A stretch of DNA of 64,000 nucleotides from Hypsibius dujardini (taxonomy: Eukaryota; Tardigrada; Eutardigrada; Parachela; Hypsibiidae), in assembly GCA_001579985.1 (NCBI GenBank), contig LRSR01013122.1:62001-126000 (forward strand), in the 5' to 3' direction. The stretch's first letter is position 1; the number at the start of each line of letters is the position of its first letter. The translations under genes were made by a program, and so were the position numbers. Shown one piece after another: positions 23,654 to 35,205 of the stretch. Below the pieces are notes generated by a model. That model worked only from the letters and a program-made list of their open reading frames with translations, ran no database searches and was not told the DNA's origin.

Positions 23654-24482
23654 CTAGAATGATTGCTTCGTTATTATCAGCGATGGTTACTTGTATGCAT
23701 GCACGAGAAAGAGGTGAGCTCTTTGGGAAAGACTATCTGTCTCCAAGTGATCCTTCCTGCCGGTTCTTTTGTTTATTGAGAGTCAAGGCAGCTAGTAGTA
23801 GCAGTGCATTTGCACATGCTAAACGCCACCGGAAGTCGCAAACGACAGTTCGATATTTGTACACCTAAGGCTGATGTGCGTCATATACACCGAGGTACTT
23901 GCACTTATTCGTAGGCACGTAGAATGTATTTCTCTGTCAAAGAGATACGTTGCGTTGAGTTGCGGTGGTCCAATTTGCCGGTTGTCAGATTGGTGCGATA
24001 CTAATCGCAACCGCAACCAGCATGGTGGTACTGGAGTATGGAACACAGGTTACGAAGGCCGGAACCGCTGACTGTAGAGTACTCTACAGTACAGTACTAT
24101 ACTGTATTGTGTACGTAAAATTTAGGTGTTAGTGGAGCAAACAGGAGCTAGGGGTTCGGCCTCGTTTTTCACACTTTCCGCTGATCCCACGTCCGGGACG
24201 TCCCTTGGGCCTTAGTTATTAATGCAGTATGTAGTTGACACGTTCAGTGTTTGCTCGATCACCTTTCCTCCTGATTGCTGACCACAAACTTAATCTGTGT
24301 ACTCGACGACCAATCTATTCTCATACCTCGCTTCGTTTCATCACTATACCTAAGCAAATGATCACTTTTCAATTTATTCTTTTATATTTCCGCAAGTCGA
24401 TCGCAACACCGGACGACACGCGACGAAAAAACCTGGCAATGTTAATAACCACTTGACGGATTATTTGGCGGGAACGATAAAT
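23654..24482. other. Region between the EGF-repeat gene and the SLC6 gene
   Basis: About 830 bases between divergent genes. I searched the minus strand for an ATG with a signal peptide to start the EGF-repeat gene and found none. A perfect 20-base palindrome lies at 24071-24090. Confidence 0.5.
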
Positions 24483-27400
24483 ATGAGCGCCACTATTGCC
24501 AATGCGGCGACAGTCGGTGAGTCTATTTTAAAAATTTCATAATATAATAATACCTGCTTCAGTCTTTGCTTGGTTATAAACAATCCAAATATGATTGTAA
24601 AGCAATTTCACCAATGTCTTGAGCCACGAAACTGTATTTTATAGCAGTGATTCGACCACCGGGTCCTGCACATCTTAACAATCGAGAGACATGGGACAGG
24701 AAAATCGAATTTCTGCTGGCTATCATTGGATTCTGTGTAGACCTGGGAAATGTCTGGAGGTTCCCGTACATTTGCTACAAAAACGGTGTGCTGCCTGATC
24801 TGACAATACACAACTGAGAGAAAGACTTGATTTGAGATTAGCTTTTAAAATTGCTTTCCGTACATCTAATTAACGTCTTCTTGTAACTATTAGAACCCAA
24901 AGGATTAGTTTTATGAAAGAAGTTAATTAAAAGATAAATTTTGAGTAGATTTTGTACGAAAATATTTAAAAAATGAAAATGTAGTACTAGTACTTTTTAT
25001 TGGACGTGTAAACTTCTTAAAGCGGTTACATACTTGTTGCAAAAATAGTCGTCATTGTAAAACTTTTTTAATTCCAATTTCTGAGATCTTGTTTTTTTTC
25101 TTGCAGGTGGAGGTTTGTTTTAAGCAAGCTATCCCAAGTTCGAAGATGGGTGTGAAAGATGGTAAATCAAAATATTCTAATTCGTTCTTTTTAGGCGCCT
25201 TTCTCATACCCTACACCGGTAAGAGCGCATTTTCCTTTCTCTGCTGTACACCCTGTACAATAGTCGAGTTATCTCACGATATTAGATTTTACTAGTAAAT
25301 GTGCAGCGAGGGCACACGGCTACAATGCCGTTGAATGCACACCTCTTGCCGTTACAGCATGTCCTTTTATATTATTTTTCTAATCAGAATGCTAATTCTA
25401 AAAACAATCTTTTTCTTTACCTAGTCATGTTAATACTGGGAGGGATGCCTTTGTTTTATCTTGAACTGGCTCTAGGCCAGTTCTACAGGTACGCACAAGA
25501 ATAAAGAATATCTTTGTGTTGAGCTTAACGGTTCGGGGCGAGACTAACATTTTTGCCCGCTCAGATCTGGATGCATCAGTATTTGGCGATATATATGCCC
25601 GCTCTTCAAAGGTACGCATTAGTACTATGTAAAAGTTACCACAAAAGAGACTAAACTTTTCCACTCGGAGATTACGATTGTTTGTAACGGTTGTCTAACT
25701 TGTTTTGTTAAGGTGTCGGGTTCGGAATCTGCGTAATTGCTAGCTATATGGTAAGTCTCACTTGCTACTGGTATATCATCCATTATTGACAGCAACAACA
25801 ATAAAGTTGCATTTGTTGATCGTGGTGGCTGTTGCGAAAATTGAATCAACTGTTCTGACACTAATTAAAAAAGTATCTCAATATCGTTTAGCTTGAAAGG
25901 GAACGCTAGAGGTACCGGTGTGTATTAAGTGCTTACTGTCAATCAATTAAGCGCTTTTTTTGCAGAGTTTTTACTACAATACAATCATTTCGACGGCAAT
26001 TTATTACATATTTGCCTCCTTTACGTCGGAACTCCCGTGGGCAAGTAAGTTTCCGGCTGGACGAACACACATAAATATTTCATTGGAATATGTTCAATTA
26101 TTATTAATTTAATTTCAGCAAAGAGCAAAACAAAACGTTTTGAAATAAAGTAGTTTAACAATGCGCCCATTAAAATTAATACTATAATACACTGTAATAA
26201 CACAGTTTAAGAGCTGATTGATCGAATTGCAGTTGACTCCGATATGGATACTTGGCCCTTTTTGACATCTTGGCCGGAATTAATGTGACACTTTATAGAT
26301 TGTAATAACACGTGGAACACTTACAACTGTTCCACCAATGCAACTTCTACTGGAGCGGAGAACCACGTCTCGCCGGCCGAGGAATATTACACGTAAGCGA
26401 TTCTCCTCTGTGTCCGTCTCTCTCTCTCTCCCTCCCTCCCTACAGAGCATGTAAATTTTTTGTTTTACGTGTACCAGAATAATGAGAGATTGGTCGTTCC
26501 CTAAAATAGTCGTGCAGTGTAGCGAGTGTGAAGAGTGCTCGACTCAACGACTGCTCCCTATCCATCCATCGGTCAGGCAGTGAAGCGAATTATTAAAAAT
26601 GTATGACGGCTTATCGTCTACTCTTGCCACGCTACAGTGAATCCCAGTTTCACACTGATATAAATAAATGCTGGAAAAGTAGCTGAGGTTACGTAACACA
26701 GGCAAGACATATCTCAAGACATTAATGTCCATTCTGGGAATCGTAAAGGATAAGCTTCAATGATTAGGCTGCATGAGGGATGGGATCATTAATCAAAGTC
26801 TGATTGGCTCACATCCAGTTCAGTCCAATCCAGGCTATACTCTTGAGTACCGAGCACGCACCTTTACTGCTCAAGTAATAAGGTTAAAACAACCGAAACA
26901 GGGTAAATCATTGTATAACAATTTATGCTTTTGGTTTGCCTTTATTACTGTACAAATTACTAAATCTCCGATAAGGTCACACGCAAGAAAATTAGTAACG
27001 AGGACGAATGCTTTTCAGACGGTCAGTGTTGGAGTTTCACAAGTCTTCCGGAATTGATGATCTGGGACCGCCAAGATGGCAGTTTGTCTGCGGACTATTA
27101 CTCGTCTTCTTCATGGTTTACTTTGCCCTTTGGAAAGGTACCCCAGAATGAAAGAAGTCAATTGCAGACCCAGCAGTCCGTTTTGAACGTTTACACAAAG
27201 TAATTTGCTGCTGAAGGTCCTAAGAGTTCGGGAAAAGCAGTCTGGGTGACGGCCATTTCTCCCTTTATTGTATTATTTATCCTGTTGATCCGAGGATTAA
27301 CTTTGGAAGGATCTTCTGAAGGGCTACGTAAGCAAACGGACCCTCAACCTTCTTTTACTTTGAATTCAACCTTTTTTGTTTCTCTAAAAAAGGGTACTTC

Positions 27401-29222
27401 TTAACGCCGGACTGGGAACGTCTACTGGATGGAGAGGTGTGGTCTGATGCCGCTGCTCAGGTCTTCTTTTCACTTGGGCCAGGGTTCGGGGTCCTAATGG
27501 CATTGGCGTCTTACAATCCATTTGACAATAATTTTTACCGGTAAGTTGCTTTAATCTGGCTATGCAAAAATCCAATCATCCTTTCATGTCGTCCTTCTAC
27601 AGACGGATTATTGCTTTTTTTCCTATCCTTAGGGATGCCTTGTTGACCAGCTTTATCAACTTCTTTGCGAGTTTTCTCAGTGGACTTGTGGTCTTTAGCG
27701 TGTTAGGTTACCTGTCTTTCGTCACGGGCAAAGACGTTAAGGACGTTGTCCAGGATGGTTGGTGGATTGCACATTGTATCTAGCTGCATTTGCAGGTTTT
27801 AGAAGGATTAAAACATTTTAGGTCCTGGCCTCGTCTTCGTGGCTTATCCAACGGCCATTGCCACTATGCCGGGTGCACAGGTAAATAATTGGCTCATTTA
27901 CAATGTATGTGTGAGCCTGCGACGTTTTTTGTCAATAAACAGTTGCGCTTTCGGCCATTTGCAGTTTTGGAGTGTTCTCTTTTTCATAATGCTAGCATCT
28001 TTGGGTTTGGACAGTACGGTAAGGGAAGCGGTGGCGGTACACTCCGGAAGTTGATGAGAGTTGTATTGAGTTGTATTATATATATTTGTGTGTAGTTTGG
28101 CGGACTAGAAGCCATTTTAACTGCAATATCCGATGAGTGGCCTCAACTCTTCGGCTCGCACCGCAAACTCTTCTGTCTGGGGATTTGCGCTTATTGTTTT
28201 CTCGGATCACTTCCTACTACCACCTATGTATGTACTGAATCATCAGGTCCAGTGTGTCAAATTACTCCACTTCCGACAGACATACAACTTAATGTTTCCG
28301 CTGAGTCTCAGAGTCAGTTGTCGTATACTAGATACATATCCAACCTAACACACATTATGTGGATGCATTACAGGGGGGCCAATACGTTATCACTTTATTA
28401 GGTCAGTCCGGTGATCGTAACCGTTAACGTACCTAAAAAGAATAGTTTTTATTAATATGTCGTTTTGGTTCAGACTTTTTTGGGCCGACAATCGCTATCT
28501 TATTCATTGTATTCGTGGAAGCAGCGGCAATGTGCTGGTTCTATGGTAAGCCGTGGCGCCACAATCGCTCATAACTCCTAGGGAGAGTTGTAACTATAAT
28601 AATTCATGGTACATTTAGGTGTTCGGAGGATCTCAAACGACGTGAACAAAATGCTGGGTCATAAGCCTGGACCGTTCTGGGTGGTGTGTTGGGTTTGCAT
28701 TAGCCCGGTCTTCATACTCGTGAGTTGATGCGCTGCTGACATGAAAGACATACACTATTTTCCAATTCAAGACTCTTCCTCCGTCAGTTAGTAATTAACA
28801 ATTCTTCAGGCCATCTTTGTGTTGACCTTGGCGAGTTATAAACCACTGGAGCTGGGCCCATATGTGTTCCCGCAGTGGTCAGTTGGGGTAAATGAAACTT
28901 TCTCTTCTTACTGCCAACACAGTCTACAATTTTTGTGGTTTAGCTGGGATGGATTCTGACAGCATCATCGATCCTCTGTATCCCGGGTTACATGGTCTAC
29001 AAGCTGGCTATCACAAAGGGCAACTTTTGGACTGTAAGTGAACATCCTACGCGTCCATAACAAAATACATTTTAATTATATATTTTACAGCGAGTGAAAA
29101 AGTGCATAGAGCCGGAGGAATATTTCTTGGATCCGGCTGAAGCGATCGCTTTGAAAAACGGTCACGGAAAAGACCATCCTGAATGCAACGACATCTTCAA
29201 GGAGGGTGGTCAAACTATTTGA
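24483..29222 (+). CDS. Sodium-dependent monoamine-type neurotransmitter transporter (SLC6 family)
   Basis: Twenty-two phase-consistent exons: 24483-24516, 24648-24785, 25107-25112, 25195-25218, 25425-25488, 25565-25611, 25713-25750, 25966-26044, 26299-26392, 27019-27137, 27217-27327, 27393-27540, 27633-27757, 27822-27880, 27965-28018, 28096-28227, 28374-28401, 28474-28545, 28619-28719, 28810-28887, 28944-29033, 29091-29222. They encode 590 residues with 12 membrane segments. TM1 is [20 protein letters not shown]; Asp43 is the residue that contacts amines in DAT/SERT/NET. The second extracellular loop has the paired cysteines ([10 protein letters not shown]) and N-glycosylation sites. [11 protein letters not shown] and [18 protein letters not shown] resemble DAT, and GLDSTFGGLE resembles SERT. 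The N-terminus is short (26 residues before WDRK). Exon 2 has a tandem TAGCAG acceptor, so one residue may vary. Substrate is probably a monoamine. Confidence 0.93.
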
Positions 29223-29808
29223 ATTTCACTGTCACACTTACTGTGAATTTTCCTGTTGAATCTCATACAGTTTTAGTAAGCGCTTTGTCAAACCGAACGC
29301 AGTCAAGGAATACTCTTTTTTATTTTACTTATCAAAGGCGCAGAAAAAAGTTCCAACGGTATATAACATTACGGATTGCGACTGCTATTATCAACATGAT
29401 TTACAGTTTGAAATGAGCAAAACAACCTGAGGAATGCTAAATAATTGAACGTGGGCAGAAAGGGGATTGATTAAAACAATACCAGACCAACGAGAGTCGT
29501 GAGAGATAGCCGGTAAGAAGATGACCGGAATAATGCCCCTGAACAATAGCACAACGGTTAGTCGCCGACGTGAAAGGTTAAAAAAATTACAAATTAAAGG
29601 AGGAACGCGCTGTCTATCAACATCCACAATTCATGCGTGGAATGATCCTTCTAGTATATGGAGACGACGAAAAGATTTCCGAGCACGGCATTAACATGTG
29701 TGTTGTGGGTTCCATGATGACTGCAAAATAATAGAGTTAATAAAGTGTTTGCAATGTGAATAGGGAAGCAATAAGAAAGAACGTACACCGGTGTGCTTAG
29801 CAGGCCAG
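29223..29808. other. Convergent 3' flanks of SLC6 and zinc-finger genes
   Basis: About 590 bases between two stops that face each other. No gene is seen; it should hold both 3' UTRs. Confidence 0.6.
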
Positions 29809-32800
29809 TCACTCGGCAGGGTCCTCTACACGGGAATCCCATTCGTCTTCGGATGGTTGACACTGTCCGTCGTCTGACAGTGCTGCCGGTGAAAGTGAAC
29901 GATTTGATCTGACGTCGTCCGACTGGCCTTCCAATTCAGGTGAACGGTCATCACCTTGGTTAAGCGAGGCCGGGTGGATCAAGTGAGTTCCCGCACTAGT
30001 AATGACGGTTGGACGGACGGTCATCTCCTCCTCTTCCTCATCAACAAACATGGAATGAGTAGTCCGAGGAGTGCTTGTCGAATCCATTCGCTCCTCTTCC
30101 CGCTCGTCGCCGGAGAATGACCCGGAATTGAAGGACGGAAGCCGGCTCATGGATGGTACAAAGGACGGCGACCCGTGAGGTTCCACCGAGTCGAGAGTGG
30201 GGTCGACGATGCCGTGAGTGTTGCGCTTGTGGATGCGGAGAAAATATTTTGAGCAGAGATGCTTATTGCAAATGTCGCAGGGGACACCCTTGGACCGCTT
30301 CTTGGCACTGCGATGACTGGCGATGGGCGAGATCACTTCGTTATGCATCTACAAGACGGAACATATTTTGGCATACCACTTTTGAATGATTTTTTCTTTC
30401 ATCCTTAAAAATACCTTTTGCATGTGAGTCTTGAAGAAATATTTATTGCAAAAGTCCTTTTTGCACCAGCGACACCAGTTGCGACGACTGTTGCTCCCAC
30501 CGCTGGCCGACACAATGACACTGGCATCCATCCCACCAGGTGGCGTCATATACTGCTGCCAGACGTCGGGGTAGACCAGCCGTACCTCCTCCAGATACTG
30601 CTCCGTCGTCATTTGATGCTCCTTTTTGAGGTGAGTTCGAAGAAAGTACTTGCTGCAATACTCGCGTTTGCACTTGGTGCAGTAGCACTCCAAATCGAGT
30701 CCTCCACTTCCGCCTCCTTCCATCACCACTCCTTCTTCCATGACTCCCTCCTCTGGCTGTGCTTGGGATGGAGGTGGGCAAGGTCGCTTACGGGGACTTG
30801 GTTGTTGTTGTTGCTGCTGCTGCTGTTGAGGACGAGGTGACGAATGTGGTCGACTGGAATGGAGAGGAGGAGGATGGTTTTCGCCGGAACGACGAGAACG
30901 AGATTTGGGAGTAGACAGGTCCAGAACAGTGGCTTCCGGCATGGCCACATGGATGCGGGGATGGTTCTTGATCAAGTGGCTTTCGAGGAACTCGCGAGAC
31001 GCGTAATCGGTCAGGCATTCTGAGCAGCGAAAAGTCTCACGACGTCCGGTTCGAGGATCGAAAGAACCCTGCAAAGAAACGAAGCAGTTAATACCAAGGA
31101 ATGACCCTTAATATTGCAAATAAATTAAAATTGCAATTTAAAAAATAAAAAGCCAATCAAAAGGTGTCCTTCAATTGAGTTTTGATCAAATCAGGACGGT
31201 TTGATGCTCACGTGCAGCAGCATTCCCGGAAAGTTGTTCTCGCTGCAATTCGGCATGAGCAAGTTGCACCGCAAAATATATTTCGGATAGCTTAGCGAGA
31301 TAATAAAATTCGCGGTGTGGCAGATTAAAAAAGTAAAGTCCTTTCTTCTTCGAATGCGAAAGGAAAAGGTAATTGAAAAATTGATCCAGCGGTCATTTTA
31401 CAAGTTTGAACCCTTAGCTCATGCAACCCGAGACGCGGAAGTGCCGTTAATGTAAAAGATATATCGAAACGTTAAAATAACAATCATCCGCAAAGTAGAA
31501 AAGTAGTGGACTGCCATCTCTGTGCTTTTTTGACACGTCTTGGTCACGTCCGATGCCCAGTACATACATACTGTACATATGCACAAGTACGAGTACACAC
31601 ATCAACTTTTCTTCCGTAATCTTCTAGGTGCATCGCAACATTCTCCTCAAGCCACCGCACTTTCTTTCTCTCCATCTCATTTGGACTTACGGAAGCCCAA
31701 AAAACCTCACCGCTAAACAGAGAGAGAGAGACCTGATGAACCTTGGAAAACATGAGCGCCATCTGCCGTGATGGCCGCCGGGCAGAGTTTTCGGCAAGCT
31801 CGACATTATTATTATTTGTTGCCTTCGAAGAAGCCGAAGACCGCGACGACGCGCAATCTGATAATTTAGCTTATGACTCAACGAGGTTATTGCTAGAGAG
31901 CTGGGCCGTGGCGGGCCTCCAGCTAGGAAGGACCGTGTCTTCTTTCTTTCTTTGTGCTTGCTTGATATGTGGTCGAGAGTAGAGTTCAAAGTCGACGGCA
32001 GGAAAGGAAAGCGACCAATGTCAGCGACCACACCGCCAACACCAACACTGTTTCTGTCAGCCTACCAACAAATAGCCGCAAATGCCGCAACATAAACACC
32101 AGTCGCGCCTTTCTCTAATCGACCCATCTAATTGCAGAAAGAAAGGTCAAGAGCCCTCCTCGGTCAATCGTAATCAAGCGATATTATTTAATACATATTC
32201 TAATCAATGATAAATATTATTATTGGTTCATTTATTTTAAATAGTTTCACTGCAATCCTGTCTAGGGATTTTAAAAGCTACAACAGCGCATTTCAATGAC
32301 TTGACCGGTAATAATATTTAGACCGACAGATATCTCAACTGGTATTTTTTTTGTAAAAAAACCGGTTGACATAAATAATACTAATAATAATCTAGTATCG
32401 CTTTTAGCCGGCGACAGAGACAAACACTTTTATGATGTGCAGTTGATTTGGGGGTCACACGATGTGCGACTCTAAAGAAGAGAATGCGGACACGCAAGCC
32501 ATGAACAGCCGTGACAGGCGACACCGATTTTTACTCGATTTTAACAAACTCGAAATGACGACGCCTGTCACTGCAATAAACTTTATTGCTTCCTCAAACC
32601 AAGCTAGTAAATACATTTTATAAAGGACACGTATTTCAAAGTCCCTCCCTTCTGCGTCTTAACCTTTTCTCTGTTGACTTAAACGACGTGTGCAATTATC
32701 AATTGCAAGTATATCTCTCTAAACTGCGATTCACTTTAAATGCAGGTTCAATCATCGCTTCAATATAGTCAACTGACCTGGAGAAGTCGCTGAAGGTTGG

Positions 32801-35205
32801 AAAATTGGTCGGTCGGTTGCATGACGCCGGGCATGCTTTGGAACTGTGGAATGCTGGGAGGCGTTTGGAAGCTATAGCTCTCGGGACCGATGGTGGTCGT
32901 GCTGGACGGGCGTCCTTCTTCAATGTCCCGATCGCGATGCAAGTTGATGGGCGCTGTTCGTTGTATCATTTCCTGCTCTAGACGACTCTTCTTCGAACGG
33001 CGACGCTTTTTAATGACCACTGGCAATACTGCTATAGTTGTCGTTCCATGGTCATGGGCTCTATCTCTTGCATCCATTTTATTATCAATATCCTTGCTTG
33101 ATTCGGCGATTCGGCTCATGTCTATGGCATCCGTCGTCGCAGTCTAAAACAGATAAAATGCTCAAATTATTAAAACAATTACAGGCATAAATTTACATAT
33201 GTGTTCACATTGTCAAATTGACTGTCGGTTAGTGTTTCTATAAACGATTACTTCCTTCTCTATTTACAGTACATACCGAGGATTGGTTGAACTGAGCTTC
33301 ATTGTGTTCCTCTTTTGGGAGCAGTACAAGCGGACGGTCGTTGTCATCCTGCCCAATGCCATGCTTCCGACGCCGATGATTCCGCAAGAAGTTCTTGCTG
33401 GATAGTCTCTTCAGACAAATGTCACAGACATGGCCGCCCTCTTCCGCGTGACTTTCCGGCCCGCCTGACAATTCCTCCGGCTGACTAGTGCTCTCTGGCA
33501 TTGGTGATGAAGATGATGATGCGAGCGCGAATGGATTCATCAACGAAGGTGGCTGAAGGTCTTGTTGGTGGTGAGAGATCCACGGCAAGGCTGCTGGCAT
33601 TAGCGGATGACCTGCTGAGGAGTGTCCGAGGCCCAAAAAGTTGAGCATATTGAAGGGCGGTAGCTGCATGGCGGGATGCATTCCCGGCATGTGCAACATC
33701 GGATGGCCAGGAAGGAATAGTTGACCGTGTTGAGTTGTCTGCTGGTGGTACATTTGTTGAAGGGCCAGTGTTTGAGCGTACATCTGAAGAAGCTGTTGCC
33801 GTTTCATTTCCTCCTCTTCCATCTGCTGCTCTTGCGGATTCCTCTCCAGCATCTCCCTTCTCTCCCTCTTTGTCTCTTTCAATCTCCCTGCACAAAAAAA
33901 GAAAGGTTAATCAAATCATGGCAATTGCGAATAACATTGTGAAAGATATGGAAAAAGAAGGGAAAGCCAAAAGATGGGCTTAATTACCGGAAGATTGGTC
34001 GGTTTGAGCAGAGGGAAAGAATTGAGAGGGTCTTTCATGCATTTGGTCGTCTGCCTGTTGTGCTAGGAGCATGTCCTCTTGATCGGACGTTCGTCCTCCC
34101 GTCGGACTGGGCGGCGGTAGGCTCGCATCGTAAACACCATGTTTATTGGCCTTGTGAGTCTTGAGAAAGTACTTGTTGCAGAATTCGCGGTTGCAGAGTT
34201 CGCAGTACGCGTCGGTATTAAATATTTGCACCCCTACACCAGAAATAGAAGGAGTTTGAGTAAGAGAGAGAATCATTCTTTTGTGCCACACCCGAAAGAA
34301 TGAAAGAATCAGTCGATGAATTGATCAGTGAGTTGAATTGAATCGTTTCGGTGAAAAGGGTTTTGTGATGATAGCCAAAAAAGGTATCTAACCTGTAGGG
34401 CCCGTAGGAAAGACGCGTCCACCAGTCATGCTTCCGCTGTTCCTCTGGCCAACGGACACGGAACCCGGGGAAGAGACTGAAGTGGAAACTCCGTCCATCC
34501 GTTCGTTTTCCATCGGCTCCTGGTACGTAGTTGTTGTTGCCTCATCCGAGTGATGATGATCAAGCGTGAACATCTCGGCCGTCATATGAACGGGAGTGGA
34601 GGTACCGGTGGACCCTTCCTTATTATCCTCGTCATTTGACCGGTCCGTTTCACCACATTTGATTGGGTTGTTCTGCTTGCGACGTTTCATCCGAATCCCT
34701 TGGAGAGTAGTGTCATGATGCGGAGGCTGCTCCTCATCCGAACGAAGGGAAGAGACCGGCGAGTCCGAATGATAAAGGAGACTGGCTCTCCGAGACGCTG
34801 CTTCCGTCAACTCAACCGTACTCTGCAAAGAAACAGTCAACTTTTAAATCAACCCATTCACTTTATGAAAGAGGCCAAAAGGTTAAATGTCCATCTTTTC
34901 CAGTTGGAATGATCCCGTTAGTTACCTCGAAGGGAGGGTCTGCTTCATCTGGCGAGTTTCGATGAGATGACGAGGAGGAAGATGAGGAAACGAGGGTGTG
35001 TGGTGAGGATCCGGCGAAGCGGGTACGAATATCCAACGGAGAGTACGGCTCCTTGACAAAGTATTCAGCTTGACCGTTCCGGTGGCTGAAATGGAGACGT
35101 AGCTCTTCATGTTCCCGGAGGGGCTCATCCAACAAGGAGACGCTCATCCTCAAAGATGCGCCCAATGGACTCCTTGATAAATACGGGGTTGAGGCAACAG
35201 AGAAT
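29809..35205 (-). CDS. Large multi-C2H2 zinc-finger protein, first exon(s) not found
   Basis: Seven phase-consistent exons (34926-35205, 34393-34822, 33988-34233, 33277-33887, 32778-33143, 30415-31068, 29809-30348) encode at least 1041 residues. Six C2H2 fingers are visible. Four share an unusual aromatic signature, C-[NS]-K-Y-F-[LF]-x-[TI]-H (e.g. CNKYFLKTHKANKH, CSKYFLRTHLKKEH, CNKYFFKTHMQKMH, CSKYFLRIHKRNTH); the other two read SSKNFLRNHRRRKH and SREFLESHLIKNH. Between them are Ser-, Gln- and Glu-rich low-complexity regions, including a poly-Gln run and a basic stretch KKRRRSKKSR that could be a nuclear signal. One finger is split by an intron between HMQK and MH. The exon at 35205 begins at an acceptor with one leftover base, so a start exon lies farther upstream. 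Probably a nuclear regulator; I do not recognise the exact family. Confidence 0.83.
31069..32777. other. Intron of the zinc-finger gene
   Basis: A 1.7 kb intron, the largest within the recognised zinc-finger exons. I see no nested gene. It is AT-rich in its middle part (32190-32400). Confidence 0.6.
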
